A stretch of 64,000 nucleotides of DNA from Gemmatimonadales bacterium (GTDB lineage: Bacteria; Gemmatimonadota; Gemmatimonadetes; Longimicrobiales; Gaopeijiaceae): NCBI GenBank assembly GCA_007695225.1, contig REED01000025.1:1-64000 (forward strand). Direction: 5' to 3'. The stretch's first letter is position 1, and each line of letters starts with the position of its first letter. The notes under the pieces were generated by a model. It saw only the letters and a list, made by a program, of their open reading frames with translations, ran no database searches and had not been told where the DNA came from. Made by a program: the position numbers and the translations under genes. Positions 47,611 to 55,542 of this stretch are shown here, piece after piece.

Positions 47611-48189
47611 ATGAACCCGCCGTCGATGAACGAGCAGAAGTCCGCCCCGAAGCAACCCCAGTTTCACCCTGGATCCAGGGCGGGCCGGAGCGCCCTGCTC
47701 GGAAGGGCGAGTCGCAAGGAATCGAGGCCCCTTCGGTCGGTGGCCGGGATCCTCGCTCTCCTCATGAGCGCTTGGGTGGGGGGGTGCGCCACCTTCCAGC
47801 CCGTTCAACCACGGGAGGCGGCCGCCGGAGCTCAGGTCCGGGTCCACCTCACCACCGAGGGACGGATCTTCCTGGAAGAGCAGGGGGGGCGCCCGCAGTC
47901 CAGCGTCGAGGGCCTCATCGAAGAGGTCCGGGATGAGCGTATCCTCCTGAGGATTCCCTGGGCACGGCGGCAGGATGGACTGCGGGGCGAGGCCCTTCAG
48001 CAGCAGTTCTGGTTCGAGCCCCGATACATCCAGGGGATCGAGCTTCGGCAGCCGGATCGTCGCCGGGCGGGACTTGCGATGGCGGGGGCGGGGGTGGCGG
48101 TGGCGATCGCTGTGGGCGTGGTCTTCGGCCGGCTGGTGGACAGGGTGGGTTGCCCGGGCATCACCGATGGTCCGTTGCAAGGGTGCTGA
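47611..48189 (+). CDS. Putative lipoprotein of unknown function
   Basis: 192 aa. A basic, Pro/Gly-rich N-terminus of about 40 residues precedes a hydrophobic stretch and a lipobox-like VGGC near residue 59. The middle has a beta-rich segment (AQVRVHLTTEGRIFL, LIEEVRDERILLRI) and a C-terminal hydrophobic helix (about 160-177). AAGGAG lies five bases ahead of the ATG at 47611, so this start is preferred to 47566. Family not recognised. Confidence 0.65.
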   Translation: MNPPSMNEQKSAPKQPQFHPGSRAGRSALLGRASRKESRPLRSVAGILALLMSAWVGGCATFQPVQPREAAAGAQVRVHLTTEGRIFLEEQGGRPQSSVEGLIEEVRDERILLRIPWARRQDGLRGEALQQQFWFEPRYIQGIELRQPDRRRAGLAMAGAGVAVAIAVGVVFGRLVDRVGCPGITDGPLQGC

Positions 48190-48422
48190 TCCCGGAGTCC
48201 CGGTCCCGTCAGGCTTCGGGGTCATGTATGGGCTCGGTCTCCCCCTATCACCACGGAAGGGGTGGATCGGGACACGAACGGAGCCTTTCTCGACGGAACG
48301 CCCCGACCCAGGGCTGGGCGACGGCGGGAGCAACCCTCCTCGGGGGAGGGTCATCGGAGAAGTGGAAGTCGGGTCTCGGGGGGTGAGGGGAGTGACTCCC
48401 CGGGAACCGAAGGCGTTTCCCG

Positions 48423-49598
48423 ATGCCAGGAGGCCGGTGCCCATGGAAGGTTTGCGAGGGGTATCGGGTGGGTGCCGTGGATGGAGAGCCCTGGGAGATG
48501 TTCACATCCATCTCCTCGCTGGCCTTCGATGAAGGGGGACGCCTCCACATCTTCGACCGCCTGAACCAGTCCCTGGTGAGGTTCGGGCCCGACGGGCGCT
48601 TCCAGCGGGAGTTCATCCGGAGGGGAGGGGGCCCCGGAGAGATCTCCATGCCGTCGGTCACGCGCGTGGAGCGCGACGGTACGGTGGCCGTGATGGACGT
48701 GGCCCGCCAAGCGCTCTACTGGTTTTACCCTGAGGGCGAGCTCATGGAAAGCGCCGTGGTGGACCCCATGCGGGGAGACCCGATGCCTGCCGCTCCCCTC
48801 CACTCCCATCCTGACGGAGGGTTCGTCTCTGCCGGGACCTCCCTGGCCTTCTCCGGAGGTCGGGCTCCGCTGGGTGGGACTTCCATGAACTCCGTGCCGA
48901 TCCACCGTTTCCGACTTGGGGAGCCGACCCGGACGCTCTTCGAAGCCTGGCGGCCCACCCTCTCGGAGGACGACCTCCCCACTCCGCCCTCCGGCCTTGG
49001 GGGAACGGGTGGTCGCGGAGGAATGATGGTGACCCATGGAGCCGGCGTACGAGCCTTCGATCCGACGACCTCGGTGGGCGTCCTTCCCGACGGCCGCATC
49101 ATCGTCTCCGACTCCACCGCCTGGACCCTGAAGGTGGTGGGACTGGACGGGAGGCTCGAGAGGAAACTGGTCCGGCCCTTCCAGCCTCGGGGGGTCACCG
49201 CCCAGGATCGGGCGGCGGAGCGGGACCGCCGACGAGCTCAGCTGGACGGGGGGTCGGGGACCCGGGTCCAGGGGGGAGGGGGTGCACCGATGATGGGACT
49301 GGATGAGGCCAGCCTCCGCCGGCGGGCCGAGGCCCGGATCGAGGAGCTCCGCTTTGCGGAGGAGATCCCCGTGGTGCAGGAGATCCGGACGGACTGGGAG
49401 GGCCGCACCTGGGTCCTGCGGACCGGTCCCCGACCCGGAGTCATCTCAGCGACCGGCGTGTACCTGGGCACCCTTCCGCCCGACGCCACGGGACTTCCCC
49501 TGGCCTTCGGCCCAGGGGGTCTGGCGGCCTTCGTCGAGGTGGACGAGCTGGACGTGCCCTCCGTGGTAGTCCGGCGCATCTCGCTCGATCCCCGGTGA
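48423..49598 (+). CDS. 6-bladed beta-propeller protein lacking a signal peptide
   Basis: 391 aa. Blades such as DEGGRLHIFDRLNQSLVRFG, RRGGGPGEISMP, LPDGRIIVSDSTAWTLKVVG and DWEGRTWVLRTG show the same propeller type as the gene at 29992. Unlike that protein it begins straight in the first blade (WKVCEGYRVGAVDG) without a signal peptide, and none is visible in any frame in the 233 bases before it. It may be a truncated copy or a cytoplasmic form. A Gly/Arg-rich insertion (about 280-300) interrupts the propeller. Confidence 0.7.
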   Translation: MPGGRCPWKVCEGYRVGAVDGEPWEMFTSISSLAFDEGGRLHIFDRLNQSLVRFGPDGRFQREFIRRGGGPGEISMPSVTRVERDGTVAVMDVARQALYWFYPEGELMESAVVDPMRGDPMPAAPLHSHPDGGFVSAGTSLAFSGGRAPLGGTSMNSVPIHRFRLGEPTRTLFEAWRPTLSEDDLPTPPSGLGGTGGRGGMMVTHGAGVRAFDPTTSVGVLPDGRIIVSDSTAWTLKVVGLDGRLERKLVRPFQPRGVTAQDRAAERDRRRAQLDGGSGTRVQGGGGAPMMGLDEASLRRRAEARIEELRFAEEIPVVQEIRTDWEGRTWVLRTGPRPGVISATGVYLGTLPPDATGLPLAFGPGGLAAFVEVDELDVPSVVVRRISLDPR

Positions 49599-49638
49599 GG
49601 AAAGGGGGGAGTCCCGGGCTCGCTCGGAGCCGCGGGGG

Positions 49639-50319
49639 TCAGGGGCTTCGACCGAAGTCGCCCTTCTCCGGTCTGCGCCGCCCGGGGTCCCCTTCCCCGA
49701 AGGATCTCGCCTCACCCGCCCACTCCCGGACCTGCACCCGCAGGGCGTCCACCAGCTGTCCGGTGAGTCCGGGCACTCCGGAGCGTGCGGCCACGTTGAG
49801 CGCCAGGATCATCCCCAGGAGAAGATCCACCCGGGGTTCCACCTCCCCTTCAGGAAGCTCCCCCCGCCGCATCGCACGGGTGAGCGCGGAAGAGGCGGCG
49901 GCACGGAAGCGATCCGTATAGTGGCACGCCTCGCGGACGATCTCCTCCTTGCTGCCTCCGAACTCCACCATGGAGTTGACCATCAGGCAACCCGCGTTGG
50001 AGGCGGGGGAGGAAAACCAGGCCGCCACGGCCTCGATGAAGGCGTGGATGTCCTCCATCCCCTTCTCCCCTTCTTCGAGGGGAACGAGAAGTCGGCCGGC
50101 CACCTCGCGGAGATACCGGTCCAGCGCCAGGGAGAAGAGCGCTTCCTTGGAACCAAAGCTGTTGTAGAGGCTCGATCGGTTCAGCCCGGTCCGGTCCTCC
50201 AGGTCCTTGAGGGATACACCTTCGTACCCCTTTTCCCAGAAAAGACGCACCATCTCCTCCAGGACCACGTCCCTGGCGAAGGTGAGTGGACGACCCGGGC
50301 CCGGCGTATTTTGTACCAT
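49639..50319 (-). CDS. TetR/AcrR family transcriptional regulator
   Basis: 226 aa. The helix-turn-helix is clear: FWEKGYEGVSLKDLEDRTGL followed by NRSSLYNSFGSKEALF. The C-terminal ligand domain contains ASNAGCLMVNSMVEFGG, typical of the TetR subgroup with a CxxxN motif. The only suitable ATG is at 50319, with no clear ribosome binding site, so translation may be leaderless. It is divergent from a membrane/hydrolase operon, and a promoter and inverted repeat between them suggest that it represses that operon. Confidence 0.92.
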   Translation of the reverse strand: MVQNTPGPGRPLTFARDVVLEEMVRLFWEKGYEGVSLKDLEDRTGLNRSSLYNSFGSKEALFSLALDRYLREVAGRLLVPLEEGEKGMEDIHAFIEAVAAWFSSPASNAGCLMVNSMVEFGGSKEEIVREACHYTDRFRAAASSALTRAMRRGELPEGEVEPRVDLLLGMILALNVAARSGVPGLTGQLVDALRVQVREWAGEARSFGEGDPGRRRPEKGDFGRSP

Positions 50320-50322
50320 GTG

Positions 50323-50369
50323 TTGTAATATCGGTCCTGGCCGAATACATTGCAACGGAAGAATTGTAT
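50323..50369 (+). promoter_or_regulatory. Promoter and probable TetR operator for the membrane/hydrolase operon
   Basis: TTGTAA (50323-50328) and TACATT (50346-50351) are separated by 17 bases, a good sigma70-type promoter that drives the gene at 50394. An inverted pair, ATACA (50345-50349) and TGTAT (50365-50369), covers the -10 and start region, as expected of a repressor site. The AT-rich stretch is conspicuous in this GC-rich sequence. Operator function is inference. Confidence 0.55.
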
Positions 50370-50393
50370 CGAACGGTTTAAAAAGGAGGCCAC

Positions 50394-51284
50394 GTGAGCC
50401 CCTCGGGCCCCGCCATGCACGCTCCGGCGCTCGTGCGCCGTACCCTGCTCGCCAACGCCATCTTCTCCGCCGTCTCCGGGGTGATACTGGTGGCCCTCGG
50501 AGCGGTCCTCGCCCCACTCTTCGGCCTGGAATCCGCGATGCTTCTCGTCGGGATCGGAGTCGGGCTTCTTCCCTTCGCGGCCCTGGTCGGCGCTTCGGCC
50601 CGAAGTCCCCTCCTGGAGCGGCGACGCGTGCAGGCGTTCGCCGCGGCCGACTGGATCTGGGTCGGGGGGAGCGCCCTGGTCCTTACCGTGGCCTGGGATG
50701 TGTTGTCACCCCTCGGGCGCGCCCTCATCGGCGGCGTGGCCCTGGTCGTGGGCGCCTTCGGGTTCCTGCAACTGTACGGGGCTCGAGACGCGGCGTCGCT
50801 CCGGCCATCCAGGGAAGGCGTCCCCCTGGGCCGGCAGATCTGGCTCTCCTGGCTGTCCATGAAGCCCTGGGTCAAGATCTGGCTCTTCTTCTTGAATGGG
50901 GTCTTCCTGGCCGCCCTGTTCTTTCCGGCCCAGCCTCTCACCATGTGGGTCCTCGCAGCCTACCTGGCGTCGGGTCCCCTGTTGGCGGGGATGATGGCCT
51001 GGCAGGGCGGTCTCACTCGCCTTCTGGGTCTGGCCCATCTGATTCCCTGGACGCCGCTCGTGGTCTATCTGGTCCTCCACCTTACCGGAGACGCCGTGGG
51101 TCCGCAGGTCGGCCCGGCCACCCATGGAAACCTGTATCCATGGGTCCTGATTCTCCTGATTGCGGTCACGACCTGCCTGGCCTTCGACGTCTACGACGTG
51201 GTACGGTGGATCCGGGGCGAGCGCTTCGTGCTGGGGACCCCCGAGGCGGCCCGCCGGGGTGCTTCGAGGCATACCCTCTCGTGA
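50394..51284 (+). CDS. Two-module membrane protein, TetR-linked
   Basis: 296 aa from GTG, with AAAGGAGG four bases ahead. About eight membrane helices in two halves. The first half (about 8-125) is a four-helix unit opening RRTLLANAIFSAVSG. The second (about 150-285) matches the small protein at 54731: both share a Pro-Trp start, Asn in helix 1, AS plus Gly/Met in helix 2, LGL.H, a Pro-Leu pair and a DVYDV/DIVDV end. It is first in an operon with a hydrolase and two membrane proteins. Function unknown. Confidence 0.8.
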   Translation: MSPSGPAMHAPALVRRTLLANAIFSAVSGVILVALGAVLAPLFGLESAMLLVGIGVGLLPFAALVGASARSPLLERRRVQAFAAADWIWVGGSALVLTVAWDVLSPLGRALIGGVALVVGAFGFLQLYGARDAASLRPSREGVPLGRQIWLSWLSMKPWVKIWLFFLNGVFLAALFFPAQPLTMWVLAAYLASGPLLAGMMAWQGGLTRLLGLAHLIPWTPLVVYLVLHLTGDAVGPQVGPATHGNLYPWVLILLIAVTTCLAFDVYDVVRWIRGERFVLGTPEAARRGASRHTLS

Positions 51285-51318
51285 ACGCCGGTCCGTCAGC
51301 CGCCATCGGGGTCAGATC

Positions 51319-52314
51319 ATGAGGACGAAGCGCCCTTATTCACCGGCCGTGCAGGTGATCTCTGCCTGGGTCGTGTCGTTCGGCCTGCTCGGCTGCTCCG
51401 CAGCGGACGGGGCGGAGTCATTCGACGGCGAGGATCGGGACGTCCGACCGGGTCAGGTCCTTCACGCTGAGACCTCGCCGGTTCTCCGCCCCGACGGCAG
51501 CGTGATCACGTACCACGTCGAAACGCCGGACGACGCTACACCTCCCTACGGACTCGTCCTGGTGGCCCAGGGTTCGGGATGCCGACCCGCCGGCGTGGTA
51601 GACAGCTTCCCATTCTCCGAGCGGATCGCCCCCGGGTTCGCCCGACTCATCGTCGAGAAATACGGAGTGGACCCCGCCGCCCCTCCCCCCGGCGAGGATG
51701 CATGCTCTTCAAAGTTCTACGAGCGAGACACCCTGGACCAGCGAGTCCTGGACGCGGCCCGGGTCATTGGGTCCCTCCGAAGCCAGGAGTGGTGGAACGG
51801 GGAGCTGATCCTCTTCGGGGGATCGGAGGGCGGAGCCGTGGTGGCCATGCTCGCGGGCCTCGTTCCGGAGACCGACGGAGTGGTGATCCTGGCTTCCGGG
51901 CTCGGCTTCACGGTGGAGGAGACGGTGCTCGCCGCGGTCCCTCCGCTGGCCCGGGACGGGGTGGCGGTAGAACTCGCGGCGGCCCGCCGGACCCGCTCGA
52001 CCAGCGAGCGCTTCGGGGGCCACAGTCACCACTGGTGGGCCACCGCCGAGGACAAGCGCCCGGTCACCACGCTCCTTCCTCTGGACCTTCCGGTGCTCGT
52101 GGTGCAGGGAGGACGGGATACGAGCGCTGTACCGGAGTCGGCGCGGGCAGGGGTGGCGCTCCTGGAGGCCGCCGGACGACCCGTCACCTACCGCGAGCAC
52201 CCCGGCCTGGACCATTCCATGAGGGACGAAGCCAGTGAGGACCGCCGCCCCGAGGTCTACGCCGACATTGGGGCCTGGGTCACAGCCGTCCTGGCCGGTG
52301 GGGGAATGCGTTGA
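51319..52314 (+). CDS. Alpha/beta hydrolase lipoprotein
   Basis: 331 aa. A signal peptide with lipobox FGLLGC (Cys near residue 27). The nucleophile elbow GGSEGG (about 173-178), the acid region GGRDTS and the late His in HPGLDHSM form a plausible catalytic triad. The oxyanion region VAQGSG is present. It lies 34 bases after the membrane protein gene. It is probably an esterase or dipeptidase-like hydrolase at the outer surface; substrate unknown. Confidence 0.85.
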   Translation: MRTKRPYSPAVQVISAWVVSFGLLGCSAADGAESFDGEDRDVRPGQVLHAETSPVLRPDGSVITYHVETPDDATPPYGLVLVAQGSGCRPAGVVDSFPFSERIAPGFARLIVEKYGVDPAAPPPGEDACSSKFYERDTLDQRVLDAARVIGSLRSQEWWNGELILFGGSEGGAVVAMLAGLVPETDGVVILASGLGFTVEETVLAAVPPLARDGVAVELAAARRTRSTSERFGGHSHHWWATAEDKRPVTTLLPLDLPVLVVQGGRDTSAVPESARAGVALLEAAGRPVTYREHPGLDHSMRDEASEDRRPEVYADIGAWVTAVLAGGGMR

Positions 52315-52349
52315 GGGACAAAAAACCGAAACCAGAAACGGAGCTGGAT

Positions 52350-52753
52350 ATGGCCGATGGCTTGGCACCACGAATCGGAGCCTGGGTGAGCGTCCTGGCG
52401 GTACTCTATCTGGTGATCCCCCACATCCTCTTCTGGAGCACCGGAACCCTCGCTGATGGGAACCATGTGGCTCAGGACTTCCATGCGACGGGGATGTCCC
52501 TATCGGCGATGGAGAGAGTCATGGGAATGGTGATCGCCGGGCTTCCGGTGCTCTTTGTCTCCCTTTCCCTCCTTTATCTGATCCGGTTCTTCCAGGGACT
52601 CGACGGCACGTGGGGGCTCCCCGAAGGATCGAGTCGCTCCTCCTGGGATGCCTTCTCTTCTTCCTGGGTGCACACGCCGTCCGGAAGCCCGGCACCGACG
52701 GACCCGCGGCCGGGGCGATGGAACCCGAGGCGGGTGCTATGGAACGAGGCTGA
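52350..52753 (+). pseudogene. Small membrane protein, likely one-base frameshift
   Basis: The ATG at 52350 has GGAG six bases ahead. Two membrane segments (about 8-28 and 55-75) follow in the same frame. After FFQGLDGTW the frame turns into low-complexity Ser/Pro sequence ending at 52772, while in another frame it reads PRRIESLLLGCLLFFLGAHAV, a proper third helix, ending at 52753. Adding one G in the GGGGG run at 52612-52616 would rejoin them. A TTG at 52311 could give a longer start. Function unknown. Confidence 0.6.
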
Positions 52754-52775
52754 TCCGATCATGGGTGTGTGAATC

Positions 52776-53219
52776 ATGAAGAATGGACATCTCCTGCCGC
52801 GCGTGCTCAGCCTCTTCCTGGTGCTCCTGCTGATCGGTGTTCTCCTGAGATCTTGGAGGCTGGTGCCGGGATTGGTTCGCAATCTGACGGACCCCTTGAG
52901 CTCGTCCTGGAGCGTCGCGTCGCTGACCTACACGGTGGTAGTCGGTGGATTCCTCGCCTTGCTGAGTGGGGCCATGGTCGGCCTCCTCCGGCATCGGATG
53001 TGGGGAGTCTACTGTGCCTATGCTCTTGTCCCGGTCAGCACGGTCCTGCTCGGTATTCCACTGGTCCCATTCGTTTCCGATCTGCTTCCTGGGGTTCAGT
53101 GGCGAACGGTAGCTGTGATCGTGCTGAACCTGACCTTTTTGGCGGCCACGGTGCTCCTGCACGTGGAGTACCGGAGGAGCATGAGCGGAGGTACTCGACG
53201 GGTCGAGGGTGCGAGGTAG
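52776..53219 (+). CDS. Small membrane protein of unknown function
   Basis: 147 aa with four hydrophobic segments (about 6-26, 46-70, 76-98 and 106-128) and a basic tail. It starts shortly after the frameshifted gene and is the last member of the TetR-linked operon. No family was recognised, and no catalytic motif is visible. Confidence 0.72.
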   Translation: MKNGHLLPRVLSLFLVLLLIGVLLRSWRLVPGLVRNLTDPLSSSWSVASLTYTVVVGGFLALLSGAMVGLLRHRMWGVYCAYALVPVSTVLLGIPLVPFVSDLLPGVQWRTVAVIVLNLTFLAATVLLHVEYRRSMSGGTRRVEGAR

Positions 53220-53576
53220 AATGTGAGATCAATGAAGGACCACCCGGCATGGGACGGTCTTGCCTGTCTTGCATGGTGCGGCCAGCAATCAGGTTGATGG
53301 CGGGAGGTGGAACGAGGCCATGAAGCTGCAATAGGAATGTCGTCCCGACAGGCAGGGTCATGATGATCGCAATGCTGTCAGAAGGCCGTTGCCACGTTTG
53401 CGGCGCTTTCGCTCTGGGAATGACCCTGGGCTCCATCCCAGAGGAACCTCACCGGCTCCCGGAGACTTCATTCTCATGGAAACCTATGAGATTCTCGGGG
53501 AAGCCTCCCAGGGAATCCTCCGGCCGGGCTCGAGTTTCGAAACGGCATCCCTACTCCCTCTGACACGTCCGCACCC
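53220..53576. other. Intergenic region upstream of arsM
   Basis: 357 bases without a supported gene. An imperfect palindrome, TCTCAT (53472-53477) and ATGAGA (53486-53491), lies about 86 bases before the arsM ATG, and a smaller hairpin CTGGG/CCCAG lies near 53426-53441. Either could be regulatory. No ArsR gene is adjacent. Confidence 0.45.
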
Positions 53577-54668
53577 ATGTCCTCAACCCTCACCTCCCTC
53601 CCCAGCCCTTCCGCCCCGAGCCCCAGCTCCACCCTAGGCCACGTCCGGGAATACTACGGCCGGGTGCTCTCCTCCTCCGCCGACCTGAAGACCGGGGCCT
53701 GCTGCACCAGCGACAGCCTCCCGCCGTATCTCCGGGCCCTGGTGGAGGACATCCACCCCGAGATCCGGGACCGCTTCTACGGGTGCGGATCTCCCATCCC
53801 CCCGGCGCTGCAGGGAGCCACCGTGCTGGACCTGGGGTGCGGAACCGGCCGGGACTGCTACCTCCTCTCCCGCCTGGTGGGGGAGGAGGGTCGGGTCCTG
53901 GGGGTGGACATGACCCGGGAGCAGCTGGAGGTGGCCCAGGAACACCGGGACTGGCACGCCGCCCGCTACGGCCACCGCCGCTCCAACGTGGAGTTCCTGG
54001 AGGGGATCATCGAGGATCTGGCCGGGCTGGGGATCGCCGACGACTCGGTGGACCTGGTGGTCTCGAACTGCGTCATCAACCTCTCCCCGGAGAAGGAGCG
54101 GGTCTTCTCGGAGATCTTCCGGGTCCTGAAGCCGGGAGGGGAGCTCTTCTTCTCCGACGTCTTCGCCGACCGGAGGATCCCGAGTCACCTGAGGGAGGAT
54201 CCGGTCCTCCTGGGGGAGTGCCTGGCCGGTGCCCTCTATACCGAGGACTTCCGCCGCCTCCTGGCTCGGGCCGGTTGCCCGGACTTCCGGGAGGTGGCCC
54301 GGGCCCCTGTCCCCCTCCTGGACCCGGCGCTGGAGGAGAAGATCGGAATGGTCACCTTCACCTCCCGGACGATCCGGGCCTTCAAGCTGGAGCTGGAGGA
54401 TCGGTGCGAGGACTACGGGGAGGTAGCCACCTACCGGGGGACCATCCCCCACCACCCCCACGCCTTCCAGCTGGACGACCATCACCGTTTCGAGAGCGGC
54501 CGCCCCCTCAGGGTCTGCGGGAACACCGCCGACATGCTCGGTCTTACCCGGTACGCCCCCCACTTCCAACTCCAGGGGGACCGCTCCACCCACTTCGGCC
54601 TCTTCGACTGCGCCCCTGGACCGGGCCAGGGAGAGGGCGGCGGGGACCAGCCAGCCGCCTGCTGCTGA
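53577..54668 (+). CDS. arsM: Arsenite S-adenosylmethionine methyltransferase
   Basis: 363 aa. It methylates arsenite to volatile or less reactive forms. The SAM motif DLGCGTGRD is at 85-93. Cysteines in the ArsM pattern are present: C42/C43 (GACCTSD), C70 (YGCGSPIP), C165 (VSNCVINL) and C215 (LLGECLAGALY), the last two being the arsenic-binding pair in known enzymes. The C-terminal domain and the terminal AACC are as in many ArsM. No ribosome binding site is obvious. No arsR, acr3 or arsC is in the window; the next gene is a small membrane protein. Confidence 0.93.
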   Translation: MSSTLTSLPSPSAPSPSSTLGHVREYYGRVLSSSADLKTGACCTSDSLPPYLRALVEDIHPEIRDRFYGCGSPIPPALQGATVLDLGCGTGRDCYLLSRLVGEEGRVLGVDMTREQLEVAQEHRDWHAARYGHRRSNVEFLEGIIEDLAGLGIADDSVDLVVSNCVINLSPEKERVFSEIFRVLKPGGELFFSDVFADRRIPSHLREDPVLLGECLAGALYTEDFRRLLARAGCPDFREVARAPVPLLDPALEEKIGMVTFTSRTIRAFKLELEDRCEDYGEVATYRGTIPHHPHAFQLDDHHRFESGRPLRVCGNTADMLGLTRYAPHFQLQGDRSTHFGLFDCAPGPGQGEGGGDQPAACC

Positions 54669-54730
54669 GTCGGCAGGACGGAGATCATCATCACCGAGAA
54701 GATCATCGTCACTTAAAGGGATCGACCCGA

Positions 54731-55114
54731 ATGCGAAATCCCATGGGCTTCTTCAAGGAGCTTCTTCGGCAGCCGGCCTGGATCCCGCTCTGGGTCGGGC
54801 TGCTCATGATGATCAACATGGGGAGCATCGGGTTCTGGGATGAACCCCTGGCCCGGTGGATCCTGGGTGTGTTCATGGCCTCGGCCATGCTCATGATGGG
54901 CCTCTACGCCCGTTTCGGCTTCGAGAAGATCCTGGGTCTCGGGCACTTCCTGTGGATTCCCCTCCTCCCCGTGGTGGTGCTGGCCATCCCCGCGGCCGAC
55001 GGGGGGTTCCGGACGTTTCTGGTGGTGTGGGCGGTAGCGACCTCGATCTCGCTGCTCCTCGACATCGTGGATGTCTGGAAGCACTTCTCCGGGGCGAGGC
55101 AGGCGACCTCGTGA
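54731..55114 (+). CDS. Small membrane protein related to the second half of the gene at 50394
   Basis: 127 aa with four membrane segments. AAAGGG lies 9 bases ahead of the ATG. It is 62 bases after arsM and probably co-transcribed. Shared features with the protein encoded at 50394 are W-x-P-L-W in helix 1, an Asn in helix 1, a W-I-L-G helix with AS pairs, ILGLGHF and a closing DIVDVWKHFSG. Function unknown; proximity to arsM suggests a link to metalloid handling, which is inference. Confidence 0.78.
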   Translation: MRNPMGFFKELLRQPAWIPLWVGLLMMINMGSIGFWDEPLARWILGVFMASAMLMMGLYARFGFEKILGLGHFLWIPLLPVVVLAIPAADGGFRTFLVVWAVATSISLLLDIVDVWKHFSGARQATS

Positions 55115-55542
55115 CCCGGATGGGGCTTGGCTCCCGGTGGAGGCCCTCACCTGAGCAGCCCTTCGATCCTCCCCAGCACCCGACCCGCCTGTTCCGCCAG
55201 GATCCGGTACCACCCAGCGACGTCCCGTCGACGGTTCCAACTCATTCGAGAACCCGACGGAGCCTCGTCACCGATCCCGAGCTCCTGCCCCTCGAGCTCC
55301 TGCCCCACGATGAAGTCGGGATCCCGGATCTGAGCCAGGGCGACGGAGGGAGCTGTTCGAAAGCGGACACCCGGTCCCTGAAACGGGCATTGCCCCCTCT
55401 GGATTGACGGCCACTGATCCCGGAAAGTCCTTGAATGGCGCGGAATCCGTGTGTGGGAGATCGTGGCACGGCGGTTGCCCTTATTGCATGTGAACCGGAG
55501 GAGATCGAGCGACATGCCACGGGCGGAGCGATCAGCGATCAC
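55115..55542. other. Intergenic region with possible gene remnant
   Basis: 428 bases with no supported complete gene. On the minus strand the end of an open frame (stop at 55147) reads SRMSWNRRRDVAGWYRILAE and further helical sequence, which looks coding-like but has no start or recognisable domain. It may be a decayed gene tail. The promoter of the efflux adaptor should lie towards the right end. Confidence 0.4.

Noticed and set aside
53360-53563. 67-residue plus-strand open frame upstream of arsM.
   Set aside because: No ribosome binding site, no domain and shadow-like composition; the region is better read as regulatory.
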